A DNA stretch of 64,000 nt from Pleomorphomonas sp. (GTDB lineage Bacteria; Pseudomonadota; Alphaproteobacteria; Rhizobiales; Pleomorphomonadaceae). A model generated the notes under the pieces. That model was not told the DNA's origin. It saw nothing but the letters and a program-made list of their open reading frames with translations, and did no database searches. Each line of letters starts with the position of its first letter. Positions within the stretch are counted from its first letter, which is position 1. Made by a program: the position numbers and the translations under genes. The stretch covers positions 62,001 through 126,000 of the forward strand of contig JARKNW010000165.1 of the NCBI GenBank assembly GCA_029976075.1, written 5' to 3'. Of this stretch, positions 43,778 through 53,239 are shown in pieces.

Positions 43778-45706
43778 TCAGAAACTCTGGCCAAGGCCGA
43801 TGTAGACCCCGACGGTGGAGCCTGCCTGCTCGTGATCGAGAGGCAAGGCCACGTCGAGTCTTACCGGACCAAGGCCGGTGTAGTAACGAATGCCTGCACC
43901 GGCGGCGAAGCGAAGGCCATCGGAGAAGTCTGGATAACTCGAGGCGAAGGCGTTGCCAGCATCGACGAAGCCGACCACGCCGAAGCTGTCCGTCACCTTG
44001 GCCCGCATCTCGAGCGAGCCTTCCAGGCGAGACAGACCACCGACCACCACGCCGTTTTCCTTGGGACCGAGGCTGCGATAGGTATAGCCGCGCACCGAAG
44101 AGCCACCGCCGGCATAATAAAGCCGGCCATTGGGCATCTCGTCGATCGGGGCGCCCAGAATAGATCCGGCCGCGAGACGGCCTGCAAGGACGAAACGCCC
44201 CTCTCGATCAACCGGAAGATAGGAGGCGATGGACGCATCGGCTATGACGCCAGCGTTGCCAAAGTTCGCTTCATAAAAAGGCTCGGCGCTGACCTTGGCA
44301 TTGAAGCCCTGATGCGGATCCGTCTTGTCGTCCCGACTGTCGTAGGAAAGGCCGATCGGAAGGCCGGTGAGCAGGAACTTGTCGGTGCCCTGGGGATCCT
44401 TGTCACGCGAGGCGGTCACGTTGAGACCGAGCGAGGCGGAGAGTTGCTCGGTGATGGCGTGGTTGAGGCCGATCTTCGCGGTTACCGCGGTCTCAGTATA
44501 GGTGTCGGGCGTCTCCCGCTTTGCCTCGACTGCAGCGGTGAGATCCGTAAATGGAGTGATGATGCCCGGTCGGGTGAAGGTCGCGGCCAGATCGTAGTTG
44601 AAGTCCTTGGGATCGACACCGGCGATGCCGTTCACCGCACCCGACAGCTTGAGGGATTCCGCGTGCCCCCAGAGATTGCGGTGCTGCCAGTAGGCTTCGA
44701 CGCCGGCGCCGTCTTCCGTCGCATAACTGACACCGCCGCCAAACACATGCAGCGGCCGCTCGGCAACATTGAGGGTCAGCGGGAGTTGACCATTGGGGCC
44801 GAGCTTCTTGGCTTCCTCGATGCGCTGGCTTGAGAACACCTGCAGGCGCCGAAGATTCTTCTGCCCACGCTCGATCGCGGCGGGGCTGTAAGGCGTTCCG
44901 GGCTCGATGCCGGTCATCCAGGCCGTATATCCGGCATCCATGCGTTGGGTCCCGGTCACCGCGATTGGACCGAATGAGGCCGCCGGTCCGGGATCGACGG
45001 TGATCGCCACATCCAAGGTCGAGCCATCGTGCTGGGCGATCGTGTCGCGCTTGATGATGCTCGCCAGCGGGTGGCCGCGCCGCCGCCAGGCGTCGATCAA
45101 CAGTTTTTCCGATTCCGTGACGGCACCCGCCCGAGCCGGCTGACCCGAGACAAGGCCGATCTCTGCCGGCGTCGACTTCTTGAAATCGGTGTTCTCTTGC
45201 CCAAACGACGGCGCACCCGCGATCTCCACCTTGCCGAAGTGGAATAGCGGCCCGGGCGAAACGCGAATCGCCACCTTGACCGGCTGCGGCAAGGTGGCAT
45301 CCGGCGCGATGGCATCGGGATCCCGACCATCGACCGTAATCTCGATGGTGCCGCCGTAGCGGCCTTCTCGATAGAGCGCGGCGGTAATGCGGCCGTATTC
45401 CGCGTTGACGCGGGAAAGGAAGGCGGCCGTCGAGGGCGGTGGCGTATCGTCGCGGCCTGTCCAGAGAGCGGACGCGGCGACAACGGCTGCGTGCAGTCCA
45501 TCGTCAGCGCCAACCGTGTCGATGGCCACGGTGTAGCGCTGGGCGTCGGGCGAGATGTCGGGATCTGGAGCCGCCTCGAAGAAGCGATGGCCGAAAAGCT
45601 CAAAGGCGGCGGCGTCTTGGAAACAGAGCGGCGTCAAAATCAGCGACGCTGCAACGGCAACGAAGCGGGCAGTCTTCGAGGGCGGTCTGTTCCCCTTGGC
45701 CCGCAT
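43778..45706 (-). CDS. tamA: TamA, BamA-family outer membrane protein
   Basis: The ATG at 45706 has GGGAAGGGA upstream and gives a signal peptide (VAVAASLILTPLCFQDAAAF); a GTG seven codons earlier overlaps that ribosome site. The 642-residue precursor has N-terminal POTRA domains. They are followed by a 16-strand barrel with RLYYAGGGSSVRGYTYRSLGP (the conserved VRGY/F loop) and an aromatic C-terminus (GVYIGLGQSF) recognised by the Bam complex. It partners with TamB, encoded immediately downstream. Confidence 0.93.
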   Translation of the reverse strand: MRAKGNRPPSKTARFVAVAASLILTPLCFQDAAAFELFGHRFFEAAPDPDISPDAQRYTVAIDTVGADDGLHAAVVAASALWTGRDDTPPPSTAAFLSRVNAEYGRITAALYREGRYGGTIEITVDGRDPDAIAPDATLPQPVKVAIRVSPGPLFHFGKVEIAGAPSFGQENTDFKKSTPAEIGLVSGQPARAGAVTESEKLLIDAWRRRGHPLASIIKRDTIAQHDGSTLDVAITVDPGPAASFGPIAVTGTQRMDAGYTAWMTGIEPGTPYSPAAIERGQKNLRRLQVFSSQRIEEAKKLGPNGQLPLTLNVAERPLHVFGGGVSYATEDGAGVEAYWQHRNLWGHAESLKLSGAVNGIAGVDPKDFNYDLAATFTRPGIITPFTDLTAAVEAKRETPDTYTETAVTAKIGLNHAITEQLSASLGLNVTASRDKDPQGTDKFLLTGLPIGLSYDSRDDKTDPHQGFNAKVSAEPFYEANFGNAGVIADASIASYLPVDREGRFVLAGRLAAGSILGAPIDEMPNGRLYYAGGGSSVRGYTYRSLGPKENGVVVGGLSRLEGSLEMRAKVTDSFGVVGFVDAGNAFASSYPDFSDGLRFAAGAGIRYYTGLGPVRLDVALPLDHEQAGSTVGVYIGLGQSF

Positions 45707-45845
45707 GAATCGTCCCTTCCCACTCACTCGACGGACGGTGCCGGCTCGGCCCCAGGCTCACTATGTCAGGAAGATTAGAATAAATTGAGGTTACGAAACA
45801 GAAAAGATGACAATCACCGCAATTCGTCCAGCCCACGGGGAGGAC

Positions 45846-45876
45846 GAAAAAAGGCCCGCGTGGCGAAACGCGGGCC
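45846..45876 (-). terminator. Rho-independent terminator of the LacI-CUT1-GH127 operon
   Basis: On the minus strand GGCCCGCGT/ACGCGGGCC forms a perfect nine-base stem (45853-45876) with a six-base loop, followed by TTTTTTCG. It is 30 bases after the MalK-like stop. It also shields tamA from read-through. Confidence 0.88.
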
Positions 45877-45906
45877 GAGTTGCCTCTTGGGAGGCTGGAG
45901 GAGAGG

Positions 45907-46974
45907 TCAACGGATCCGTAATCCACTTTCGTTGAAGACGTAGCGCCGCTCAGGCGGGCAGCCGAGCGCGATGGTGTCGCCGGAGCGAACGTCGGGGCCG
46001 TCCCGATACTCGACAATCAGCGGCTGGCCGTCGGTGAGCTGACAATAGAGGTAGCGTGTGCCGCCGAGGTACTCGAGCACATCGACGCGCGCCTCGATGC
46101 CGCCGGGAGCTCCCACGACAAGATGCTCGGGCCTGAGGCCAAGGGTTACCTTGTCGCCTGGGGCGAGGCCAGTTCCTGTGATCGGCGCATCTTCCATTCT
46201 GCCGGCAAGCTCCACCTTGCCGTCGCCACGCCACACGGCGTCGAGGAGATTCATGCGTGGCGAGCCGATGAAGCCGGCAACGAAGGCGTTGTCGGGATCC
46301 TCGTAGACGGTACGTGGCGAGCCCGCCTGCTCGACCCGGCCATCGCGTAGCACGACGATGATGTCGGCGAGCGTCATCGCCTCGGTCTGGTCGTGCGTCA
46401 CGTAGATCATGGTGTTGCCGAGTTCCCGATGCAGTCGGGCGATCTCGACACGCATGGATACCCGCAACTCGGCGTCGAGATTGCTGAGCGGCTCGTCGAA
46501 GAGGAAAACCTCCGGCTGGCGCACGATCGCCCGGCCAATGGCAACGCGCTGCCGCTGGCCACCCGAGAGCTGCCCGGGACGACGGTCGAGAAGTTGCTCG
46601 ATCTTCAGGATGGCAGCCGCTGCCGCCACCCGCTCATCGATCACCACCTTGTCGGTGCGCTGCATCTTCAGCCCGAAGGCCAGATTTTCGCGCACTGTCA
46701 TATGCGGATAGAGCGCGTAGCTCTGAAACACCATGGCAATGCCGCGTTGCGACGGATCGATATCGGTCACGTCGCGGCCCTTGATGGAGATTTCGCCGTC
46801 GGTGACCTCTTCGAGGCCCGCGATCATGCGCAGGAGGGTCGACTTGCCACAGCCGGACGGCCCGACGAACACAACGAAGGCACCGTCGGGGATCGAGAGG
46901 TCGACGCCATGGATCACCTCCATCGAGCCGTAGCTCTTGCGGACCTCGGTCAGTTGAACGCCACTATCGGACAT
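45907..46974 (-). CDS. Carbohydrate ABC transporter ATPase, MalK/UgpC type
   Basis: The ATG at 46974 follows a GGAG; a GTG three codons earlier overlaps the GH127 stop. The 355-residue protein has Walker A GPSGCGKST, the Q-loop in MVFQSYALYPHM, signature LSGGQRQRVAIGRA, Walker B LFDEPLSNLDA and the switch THDQTEAMTLAD. A C-terminal TOBE regulatory domain with LGLRPEHL follows. It energises the CUT1 importer encoded upstream on the same strand. It is the last gene of the operon, before a strong terminator. Confidence 0.93.
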   Translation of the reverse strand: MSDSGVQLTEVRKSYGSMEVIHGVDLSIPDGAFVVFVGPSGCGKSTLLRMIAGLEEVTDGEISIKGRDVTDIDPSQRGIAMVFQSYALYPHMTVRENLAFGLKMQRTDKVVIDERVAAAAAILKIEQLLDRRPGQLSGGQRQRVAIGRAIVRQPEVFLFDEPLSNLDAELRVSMRVEIARLHRELGNTMIYVTHDQTEAMTLADIIVVLRDGRVEQAGSPRTVYEDPDNAFVAGFIGSPRMNLLDAVWRGDGKVELAGRMEDAPITGTGLAPGDKVTLGLRPEHLVVGAPGGIEARVDVLEYLGGTRYLYCQLTDGQPLIVEYRDGPDVRSGDTIALGCPPERRYVFNESGLRIR

Positions 46975-46979
46975 GGCCG

Positions 46980-48914
46980 TCACGCTCCGCTCTTCTTGGA
47001 ACCACCGCGCATCCAGACCAGCATTTCGCCGGGCGCGCGATTGTCCCAGAGATGATAGGGCACGAAGCGCGCCTTGGTCGGCTCCGTCGCCGGCGGCGCT
47101 TCTCGGTAGAGCGAGCCCTCAAAGCCGACAGGGAGGTCGCGTATCGCGTCGAGTTCGAGCGCGACGGCACCACCGAGCGCCTCCACCACGGTCTCGCTGG
47201 CGCGGGCCGGATCGCCTGTCACCGTGAGAGCATTGAGGCCATCGCCATTGTCGACACCCTCGGCGCAGTAGACCAGCGGTCCGCGCATCAGCGCGAAGCG
47301 GCCGGTGTCCTGGCGGACACGCGGATCGGCCCAGAGGGCCCGCGGGATCAGCGGCAGTTCCAAATCGATGACTTCCTTGCCGGTCCACTCATGCTCGATG
47401 CGCGCGTAGCCATCCACCATGACGGAGGCGAGATCCACCGCACCCCCGTCGATCGAAAGCTTGGCGCCCTTCGCCCAGCCGGGGATGCGCAAAGAAATGG
47501 CGAAGCGCGTCGGCTTTTCCACCTTCATCGTCAGCCGCACCGCGCCGTGCCATGGGTAGCGTGTCGCCTGGGCGAGCTCGATCTTCGTGCCGGCCACCTC
47601 GGCTTTCACAGAGCTCTCGCCATAGAGATGCACGGCAATCTCGTCGTTGGCGACGGCATACATGTAGGAGCCGACCGAGGCGACGAGGCGGGCGATGTTG
47701 GGCGGACAGCAGGGGCAGCGATGCCAGATCCAGCGGTGATGCTTGCCAGCGCTTTCCAGGGGGTTCTCGTAGAAGAAGGTCTTGCCATCGAGCGACAATC
47801 CCGACAGCGATCCGTTGTAGAGTGCGATCTCCATGATGTCGGCAAAGCGACGGTTCGGACCGCGGCCGAGCATGCGGTTGGCCCAGAACACCAGACCGAC
47901 CGATGCGCAGGTCTCGGCATAGGCGCTCTCGTTCGGCAGATCGTAGTAGTCTGTGAAACCTTCATTGGACGCTGCCGGTCCGATGCCGCCGGTGACGTAC
48001 ATCTGCTTGGTAACGAGATCATCCCATAGAGTATCCAGCGCTGATGTCAGCGTATCGTCATTGTATTCCGTGGCGATGTCGGCCATGCCCGAATAAAGGT
48101 ACATGGCGCGGACCGCGTGACCGACGACCTTCTTCTGTTCGCGCACCGGCTGATGAGCCTGGTTGTATTCGTAACTCTTCTGAATGAAATCCGAGGGATC
48201 GCGACCGTCGCGAATGGCTTCCTCGGTGAAGTAATGAGGCTCGGTACCGCGCTCGTCGATGAAGTATCTGGCGAGATCGAGGTATTTCTTTTCGCCGGTG
48301 ACGCGGGAGAGCTTGACCAGCGCCAACTCGACCTCTTCATGGCCACAATAGCCGGCAATCTTGCCGGGGCCATGACCGAAGACGGTAATCATGTAGTCGG
48401 CGTAGCGGCACATGATGTCGAGCAGCTTGCGTTTTCCCGTCGCCTGATAATAGGCGACCGCACCTTCCATCAGGTGGCCGGCGCAGTAGAGTTCGTGGAA
48501 GTCGCGCAGGTTGGTCCAGCGGCGGCCCGGCTGGACGCGCTGGAACCAGGCATTCAGGTAGCCGTCGGCGTCCTGCATCTTCCCATAGAGATCGATGATC
48601 TTGTCGACGCGGGCTTCCAGCGCAGGGTTTGGCTTGCGATAGAGAGAGAAGGCGGCCGTCTCGATGGATTTGCCGAGGTCGCTATCCCAGAACATCTGGG
48701 TGGAACCGCCCCAGGGTTGGAGCGGAAGCACGATGCCGGGGCTCGGCTCGCTGACGTCGATCGCCTTCACCATGCCCGCCTCGACACAACGGTCGAGCAG
48801 CGTTTCGGCAGTCGCGTTGCACACCGCGTCTTGACGGGCGCCGAACAGACCGCCGAGCACGACGGACGGCACGGGGACGGGACGGAACTGACGGTCTCTC
48901 TTGGTCTTGGTCAT
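46980..48914 (-). CDS. GH127 beta-L-arabinofuranosidase
   Basis: The start is the ATG at 48914 (MTKTKRDRQFRPV); the open frame extends upstream only as a shadow of the permease gene. The 644-residue protein has no signal peptide, so it is cytoplasmic. GH127 landmarks are WNATAET-like CNATAETLLDRC near the N-terminus, a catalytic-site Glu in NESAYAETCASVG, and the zinc/nucleophile cysteines in RCPCCPPNIARL at about residue 415. The family releases beta-L-arabinofuranose from plant arabino-oligosaccharides. Its place inside a CUT1 operon suggests that intact oligosaccharides are imported and then cut inside the cell. Confidence 0.9.
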   Translation of the reverse strand: MTKTKRDRQFRPVPVPSVVLGGLFGARQDAVCNATAETLLDRCVEAGMVKAIDVSEPSPGIVLPLQPWGGSTQMFWDSDLGKSIETAAFSLYRKPNPALEARVDKIIDLYGKMQDADGYLNAWFQRVQPGRRWTNLRDFHELYCAGHLMEGAVAYYQATGKRKLLDIMCRYADYMITVFGHGPGKIAGYCGHEEVELALVKLSRVTGEKKYLDLARYFIDERGTEPHYFTEEAIRDGRDPSDFIQKSYEYNQAHQPVREQKKVVGHAVRAMYLYSGMADIATEYNDDTLTSALDTLWDDLVTKQMYVTGGIGPAASNEGFTDYYDLPNESAYAETCASVGLVFWANRMLGRGPNRRFADIMEIALYNGSLSGLSLDGKTFFYENPLESAGKHHRWIWHRCPCCPPNIARLVASVGSYMYAVANDEIAVHLYGESSVKAEVAGTKIELAQATRYPWHGAVRLTMKVEKPTRFAISLRIPGWAKGAKLSIDGGAVDLASVMVDGYARIEHEWTGKEVIDLELPLIPRALWADPRVRQDTGRFALMRGPLVYCAEGVDNGDGLNALTVTGDPARASETVVEALGGAVALELDAIRDLPVGFEGSLYREAPPATEPTKARFVPYHLWDNRAPGEMLVWMRGGSKKSGA

Positions 48915-48934
48915 GATGGGTTTCCAGTGAGGGA

Positions 48935-49798
48935 TCACTTCACGGCGCCGGCCATCAGGCCGCGCATGTAGTAGCGTTGCAGGAGCAGGAAGACGAAAAG
49001 GCAGGGCACGCTCATTACGGTGACGCCCGCCTGGACGGCACCCCAGTCGATGGCACCGAGCCGACCGGCGCGCACCGCCGAAATCAGGATCGGCAGCGTG
49101 AACTTTGAATTGTCCGACAGCAGCACCAGGGCAGCCAGGAACTCGTTCCAGGAGTTGAGGTAGGCGAAGATCGCCACGGTAACGATGCCCGGCAGCACCA
49201 GCGGCAGCAGCACGCGGACGAGCAGCTTGAGATCGCGGGCACCGTCGATGCGGGCGGCCTCCTCGATTTCCTTCGGCACCGCGTCGAAGGCGTTGCGCAT
49301 CATGAAGACCGAGAAGGGAAGCTGCAGCGTCACGTAGACCAGCGTCAGGCCGATCAGCGAGTTGTTGAGCCCCAGCCGTGCCAGGATGATGAACAGCGGC
49401 GTCAGGATCGACTGGAACGGAATCATCAGCGTGGCGATGATCAGAACGAACAAGGCGTTCTTGAACATGAAGCGGTAACGCGAGAAGCCGTAGCCAGCGA
49501 GGAGGCTGACCACCACGGTAAGCAGTGCCGTGCCGATTGCCACCGCCGCCGAGTTCAGCGTGTGCTGCCAGATGCCGGATCCAAAGCTGTCGAGGCCGCG
49601 GTAGGCGTCGAGGCTGAAACCGGTGGTCGGCCACGGCGGGATCGGCGGCAGTCGGGCTTCCGTGCCGTGACGGAAGGACGAGAGGATAGTGATGGCAAAC
49701 GGCGCCAGAAAGAAGATGGAGAGCAGGATGCCTGTGCCGTGATAACCGCCGGCGCCAAGTCTGGTCCGGCGGGCGCGAGCTTCTTTCTTGGTGGTCAT
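48935..49798 (-). CDS. Carbohydrate ABC transporter permease, MalG type
   Basis: The ATG at 49798 overlaps the stop of the MalF-type gene as ATGA; the longer frame is a shadow of that gene. The 287-residue protein has six membrane helices and the coupling motif EEAARIDGARDLKLLVRVLLPLVLPG (EAA loop) at about residues 184-208. It ends with a typical YYMRGLMAGAVK tail. With MalF it forms the CUT1 channel. It lies upstream of the GH127 gene in the same operon. Confidence 0.92.
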   Translation of the reverse strand: MTTKKEARARRTRLGAGGYHGTGILLSIFFLAPFAITILSSFRHGTEARLPPIPPWPTTGFSLDAYRGLDSFGSGIWQHTLNSAAVAIGTALLTVVVSLLAGYGFSRYRFMFKNALFVLIIATLMIPFQSILTPLFIILARLGLNNSLIGLTLVYVTLQLPFSVFMMRNAFDAVPKEIEEAARIDGARDLKLLVRVLLPLVLPGIVTVAIFAYLNSWNEFLAALVLLSDNSKFTLPILISAVRAGRLGAIDWGAVQAGVTVMSVPCLFVFLLLQRYYMRGLMAGAVK

Positions 49799-50715
49799 GG
49801 CCGCTCCTCCCCGACGCGCAATAGCCAGAGCTGGAAGATGCTGATCAGGACAAGGATCACCAGCAGGCCGAGCGACATGGCCGCGCCGTAGCCGAGGTTG
49901 AACGACACGAATGACTGGTTGAAGATGTAGTAGACGACGGAGATCATCTTGTTCTGGGGGCCGCCCGCCGTCATGATGTAGAACTGGTCGAAGGCGAGGA
50001 TCGAGCCGGTCACCGACAGGATGAGCGACAGTGCCATCGTCTTTCGCATCAAGGGCAGCGTGACGTAGATGAACCGCTTCCAACGGTTGGCGCCATCAAT
50101 GCGGGCTGCCTCGCCGAGCTCGGTGGGGATCGACTGCAGACCGGTGAGCAGGATGATCATCGTGAAGCCGGCCACCTTCCAGACCACCATCAGACAGATG
50201 ATGAAGAAGGCGCTATCGAAGCTCGCAAAGAAGTTTGTCTTGATGTCTGTAAGGCCAAGCCAGGCTAGAAGCGGATTGAGAAAGCCGACGTCTACGTTGG
50301 CAAACCACACCCAGAGCAGCGAGGCCGAGGCAAGACCCACCACGACCGGCATGAAGATCGCCGTGCGGTAGATGCCGACCATCCGTCGTTGCCGCTCGAC
50401 GAAGATGGCGAGCGGAAAGGCCACGGCGAAAATGGCGATGGTTATGATCACCGTGTAATAGGCCGTGAATCCGAGTGCCGAATAGAATCGCGTATCGGAC
50501 AGCATCCGGATGTAGTTGCCGAGACCGATGAAGGTCGGCGCGCCGAGCAGCGGCCATTTATGCAGGCTCATCCAGAAGGTGAACAGCACCGGCAGGATGA
50601 AGAAAATGATCACCAGCGCCATGGCGGGTGCGATGTAGAGAAGTCCCTTCCATTGCGACCGGCGTTTGGGCCTTGGCCGGAGGGATGGGCGGGATAGGTT
50701 ATCGGCGATGGTCAT
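49795..50715 (-). CDS. Carbohydrate ABC transporter permease, MalF type
   Basis: This 306-residue protein has six membrane helices and a short basic N-terminus (no MalF-like extra helices). The EAA coupling loop is ELGEAARIDGANRWKRFIYVTLPLM at about residues 207-231. LYIAPAMALVIIFFILPVLFTFWMSL marks the first helix of UgpA/MalF proteins. It couples to the MalG-type gene by ATGA. A 159-base gap with a hairpin (50830-50857) separates it from the binding-protein gene upstream. Confidence 0.92.
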   Translation of the reverse strand: MTIADNLSRPSLRPRPKRRSQWKGLLYIAPAMALVIIFFILPVLFTFWMSLHKWPLLGAPTFIGLGNYIRMLSDTRFYSALGFTAYYTVIITIAIFAVAFPLAIFVERQRRMVGIYRTAIFMPVVVGLASASLLWVWFANVDVGFLNPLLAWLGLTDIKTNFFASFDSAFFIICLMVVWKVAGFTMIILLTGLQSIPTELGEAARIDGANRWKRFIYVTLPLMRKTMALSLILSVTGSILAFDQFYIMTAGGPQNKMISVVYYIFNQSFVSFNLGYGAAMSLGLLVILVLISIFQLWLLRVGEERP

Positions 50716-50829
50716 CGCTGCCGCTCTTCTGAGCCACCCGGGTCAAGGCAAAGGCCTCGTGACGGATGCTAAAGTTGAAAGGGGCGGACGAACGGACAGG
50801 TCATGTAAACTGATGCCGTCCGGGGAATG

Positions 50830-50857
50830 CCGGCCGAAAGACAAAGCTTCCGGCCGG
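50830..50857 (-). other. Hairpin between binding-protein and permease genes
   Basis: CCGGCCG/CGGCCGG plus AAG/CTT form a ten-pair stem with one mismatch and a six-base loop, 17 bases after the binding-protein stop. Such structures often stabilise the upstream mRNA and allow excess binding protein. Confidence 0.5.
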
Positions 50858-50874
50858 TCGATCGTGATGGGAGA

Positions 50875-52116
50875 TTACTGAGCGTTGTCGATGATGCCCT
50901 GCATCTCGTCCTGGGCCTTGGCAAAGGCGCCGTCCATGTCGTCGCCGAAGATGGCGGCATTGGTGAACGAGGCCCATGGGCCGTTGGCGCTGTTGATCAG
51001 GTCGTTGAACTGCAGCGTGTAGGGCGTCTTGGCGACGGCAATGGCATCGACACCGACCTGCATGCGCGGATCGAGATCCTTCAGCACTTCCTTGGCCAGA
51101 TCGGCCCGGGTCGGCAGGCTACCGTATTTCGCCATCACCTTCTGTCCTTCGAGCGAATAGGCATATTCGAGGAAGTTCTTGGCGATGGCGGCGCGCGGCG
51201 AGCCCTTGGTGATGACGAAGTTGTCGCCACCGGCGAATGAGGAGGTCTTGCCGTCGACGCTCGGAATCAGTGTCACGCCGAAGTGGATATCGGGATGCTC
51301 GGTGACCAGCGTGCCGATGGCGCAGGCACCACGGTTCTGCTGACCGATCTTGCCGTTGGTGATCGACAGGAAGTTGGTACCGGTATCCGAGGCGGCGCCC
51401 GGCGGCACGACGCCCGCCTTGACCATGTCGCGATAGTAGCCGACCGCCTTGCGCATCTGCGGCGTATCAAGCGTCGCCTTCTTGCCGTCCTCCGACAGGA
51501 TATCGGCACCGGCGCCCCAGGTGAGCGGGGTGAAGGTGAAGATCATGCAGCCACCACAGCCGCCGCCGGAGAAGTAGAAGCCGTAGATGTCATCGCCGAG
51601 GGCACGGATCTTCTTCGCGTTCGCCGAGATCTCGTCCCAGGTCTTCGGCGCCTTGTCGGGGTCGAGACCGGCCTTCTTGTAGAGGTCCTTGTTCCAGGCG
51701 AACACCGAGGTCTCGACCGACAGCGGCATGCCATAGATCTTGCCCTCATAGGTGCCAAGCCTGACGTGGCTCGGCGACAGCGAGGAGAAGTAGGGCAGGG
51801 CCTTCGCCCAGTCGGTCAGATCCTCGAGCTGGCCGGCTGCCGCGAAGGCTGGATTATAGATGAGGTCCATCGACAGCGCGTCCGGTGCCTGGCCGCCAGC
51901 GATGGCCGTGGCGTATTTCTGGACCAACTCGGTCTGCGGGACCTCGGTCAGGGCGACCTTGTCCTGGTGGCTGTCGTTATAGGCCTTCACGAGGCTGGTG
52001 AACGACGCGCCGATGCCGCTGCGAACCCACATGCTAAGGGTTTCAGCGCTTGCTGCGCCTGTGGCTAAAACAAATGTGACGAGGCTGGCCGCAGCCAGCA
52101 GCTTGTTGACTTTCAT
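50875..52116 (-). CDS. Carbohydrate-binding protein of a CUT1 ABC transporter
   Basis: The ATG at 52116 has GGAGGAGAG upstream and gives a Sec signal peptide ending ASA-ET. The 413-residue protein follows the family 1 extracellular solute-binding pattern: LVKAYNDSHQDKVALTEVP, ALSMDLIYNPAFAAAGQLEDLTDW, WNKDLYKKAGLDPDKAPKTWDE and FAGGDNFVITKGS. An unusual Cys-rich patch, GGGCGGC, sits at about residue 181. Its ligand is probably an L-arabinose-containing oligosaccharide, given the GH127 gene; that is inferred. Confidence 0.9.
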   Translation of the reverse strand: MKVNKLLAAASLVTFVLATGAASAETLSMWVRSGIGASFTSLVKAYNDSHQDKVALTEVPQTELVQKYATAIAGGQAPDALSMDLIYNPAFAAAGQLEDLTDWAKALPYFSSLSPSHVRLGTYEGKIYGMPLSVETSVFAWNKDLYKKAGLDPDKAPKTWDEISANAKKIRALGDDIYGFYFSGGGCGGCMIFTFTPLTWGAGADILSEDGKKATLDTPQMRKAVGYYRDMVKAGVVPPGAASDTGTNFLSITNGKIGQQNRGACAIGTLVTEHPDIHFGVTLIPSVDGKTSSFAGGDNFVITKGSPRAAIAKNFLEYAYSLEGQKVMAKYGSLPTRADLAKEVLKDLDPRMQVGVDAIAVAKTPYTLQFNDLINSANGPWASFTNAAIFGDDMDGAFAKAQDEMQGIIDNAQ

Positions 52117-52163
52117 CGCTCTCTCCTCCAAAGCGGGGTCCTCTTCCCGCAAAATCCTGGTTT

Positions 52164-53186
52164 TCAAGCCGGGGCTTCCGAGCCTCGGCAAGACTGACGG
52201 ATCACCAGCGAGCATGGCAGTTTGCGAATGCCGGACTGCACTTCACGGCCTTCCGACATCGCTAGCACCAGCCGCCCGGCTTCCCGGCCGAGCGTCTTGA
52301 GGTTCATGTCCACCGTCGTCAGTGGCGGCCGCGTTTGTGCCGCCACGATCTCCCAGTTGTCGAAGCCGACCACGGCGACGTCGTCCGGCACCCGGACGCC
52401 GCGTTCGCGCAAGGCATCGACGACACCCCGGGCGATCTGGTCGTTGCCGCAGAAGATGCCGTCCGGCCTTTCGCCGCCGCGTTCCCAAAGCTGTGTTACC
52501 GCCTCATGTCCCCAGGCTTCCGACCAGATGCCGTTGAGCACCTCCGGCGGCCCGTCGATCGCGGTACGGTAGGCGTCGGCGCGCTCACGCACCGACTGGA
52601 AGGTCTTGGGACCCGTGATATGAACAATCCGCCGGCAGCCGGCGTCGATCAGGCAGCGGGCAGCCAATCGGGCGCCCTGTTCGTCGTCGGAACGGAGTGT
52701 CACTCCATCGACTGGTCCCTTGGTGAAAGCGTAGACCACAGGCACCGGGAGACCCGACAGATCCACTGGCAGCTGCCGATCGAGGCGCTTGCCGGAGGCG
52801 ATGATGCCGTCGACGCTTTTGTCCAGCATGGCGTCGACGTGAACGCGGGCACGCTCCGGATCATCCTCGATGGCGCATAGGAAGACCGACACGCCATGCC
52901 CTACCAGCTCTTCCGACACGCCGGCCATGACCGGCAGGGTGAAGCGGCCGTAGGTATCGTTGGTGAGCAGGCCGATCGTGAAGCTGCGCTTGGTGATCAA
53001 GCCTCTCGCCAAGGCATTCGGACGGAAACCAACGTCCAGGGCGACCTTCTTCACCCGCTCCCGTGTCTCTGCACTCATCCGTCCGCTGCCGTTGAGAGCC
53101 TTGGAGGCGGTCGAGATTGACACGCCTGCCAACGCCGCAACGGTGTGGATGGTGATCCGCCCACGTTTGCTGCCGGTGAGGTCCAG
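52164..53186 (-). CDS. LacI-family repressor with a probable CTG start
   Basis: The helix-turn-helix reads ITIHTVAALAGVSISTASKALNG, but no ATG, GTG or TTG precedes it in frame before a stop at 53129-53131. A CTG at 53184-53186 has GGGAGGG four to ten bases upstream and gives a normal LacI N-terminus (340 residues), so it is the best start. A TTG inside the helix-turn-helix at 53132 would destroy DNA binding. The effector domain (FTIGLLTNDTYGRFTLPVMAGV, GIFCGNDQIARGV, VVGFDNWEI) is complete. It is the first gene of the CUT1-GH127 operon, 47 bases before the binding-protein gene, and two operators precede it. Confidence 0.85.
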   Translation of the reverse strand: MDLTGSKRGRITIHTVAALAGVSISTASKALNGSGRMSAETRERVKKVALDVGFRPNALARGLITKRSFTIGLLTNDTYGRFTLPVMAGVSEELVGHGVSVFLCAIEDDPERARVHVDAMLDKSVDGIIASGKRLDRQLPVDLSGLPVPVVYAFTKGPVDGVTLRSDDEQGARLAARCLIDAGCRRIVHITGPKTFQSVRERADAYRTAIDGPPEVLNGIWSEAWGHEAVTQLWERGGERPDGIFCGNDQIARGVVDALRERGVRVPDDVAVVGFDNWEIVAAQTRPPLTTVDMNLKTLGREAGRLVLAMSEGREVQSGIRKLPCSLVIRQSCRGSEAPA

Positions 53187-53210
53187 TTTTCCCTCCCACG
53201 TTCGTTGGCG

Positions 53211-53228
53211 TGAGAAAACCTTTTCCCT
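53211..53228. promoter_or_regulatory. Second, imperfect LacI-type operator
   Basis: TGAGAAAA-CC-TTTTCCCT repeats the core of the perfect site at 53240-53265 with one arm degraded. The two centres are 33 bases apart, about three helical turns, which suits cooperative binding. A TTGACT -35-like element on the minus strand lies between them. Confidence 0.55.
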
Positions 53229-53239
53229 TTATGGAAGTC

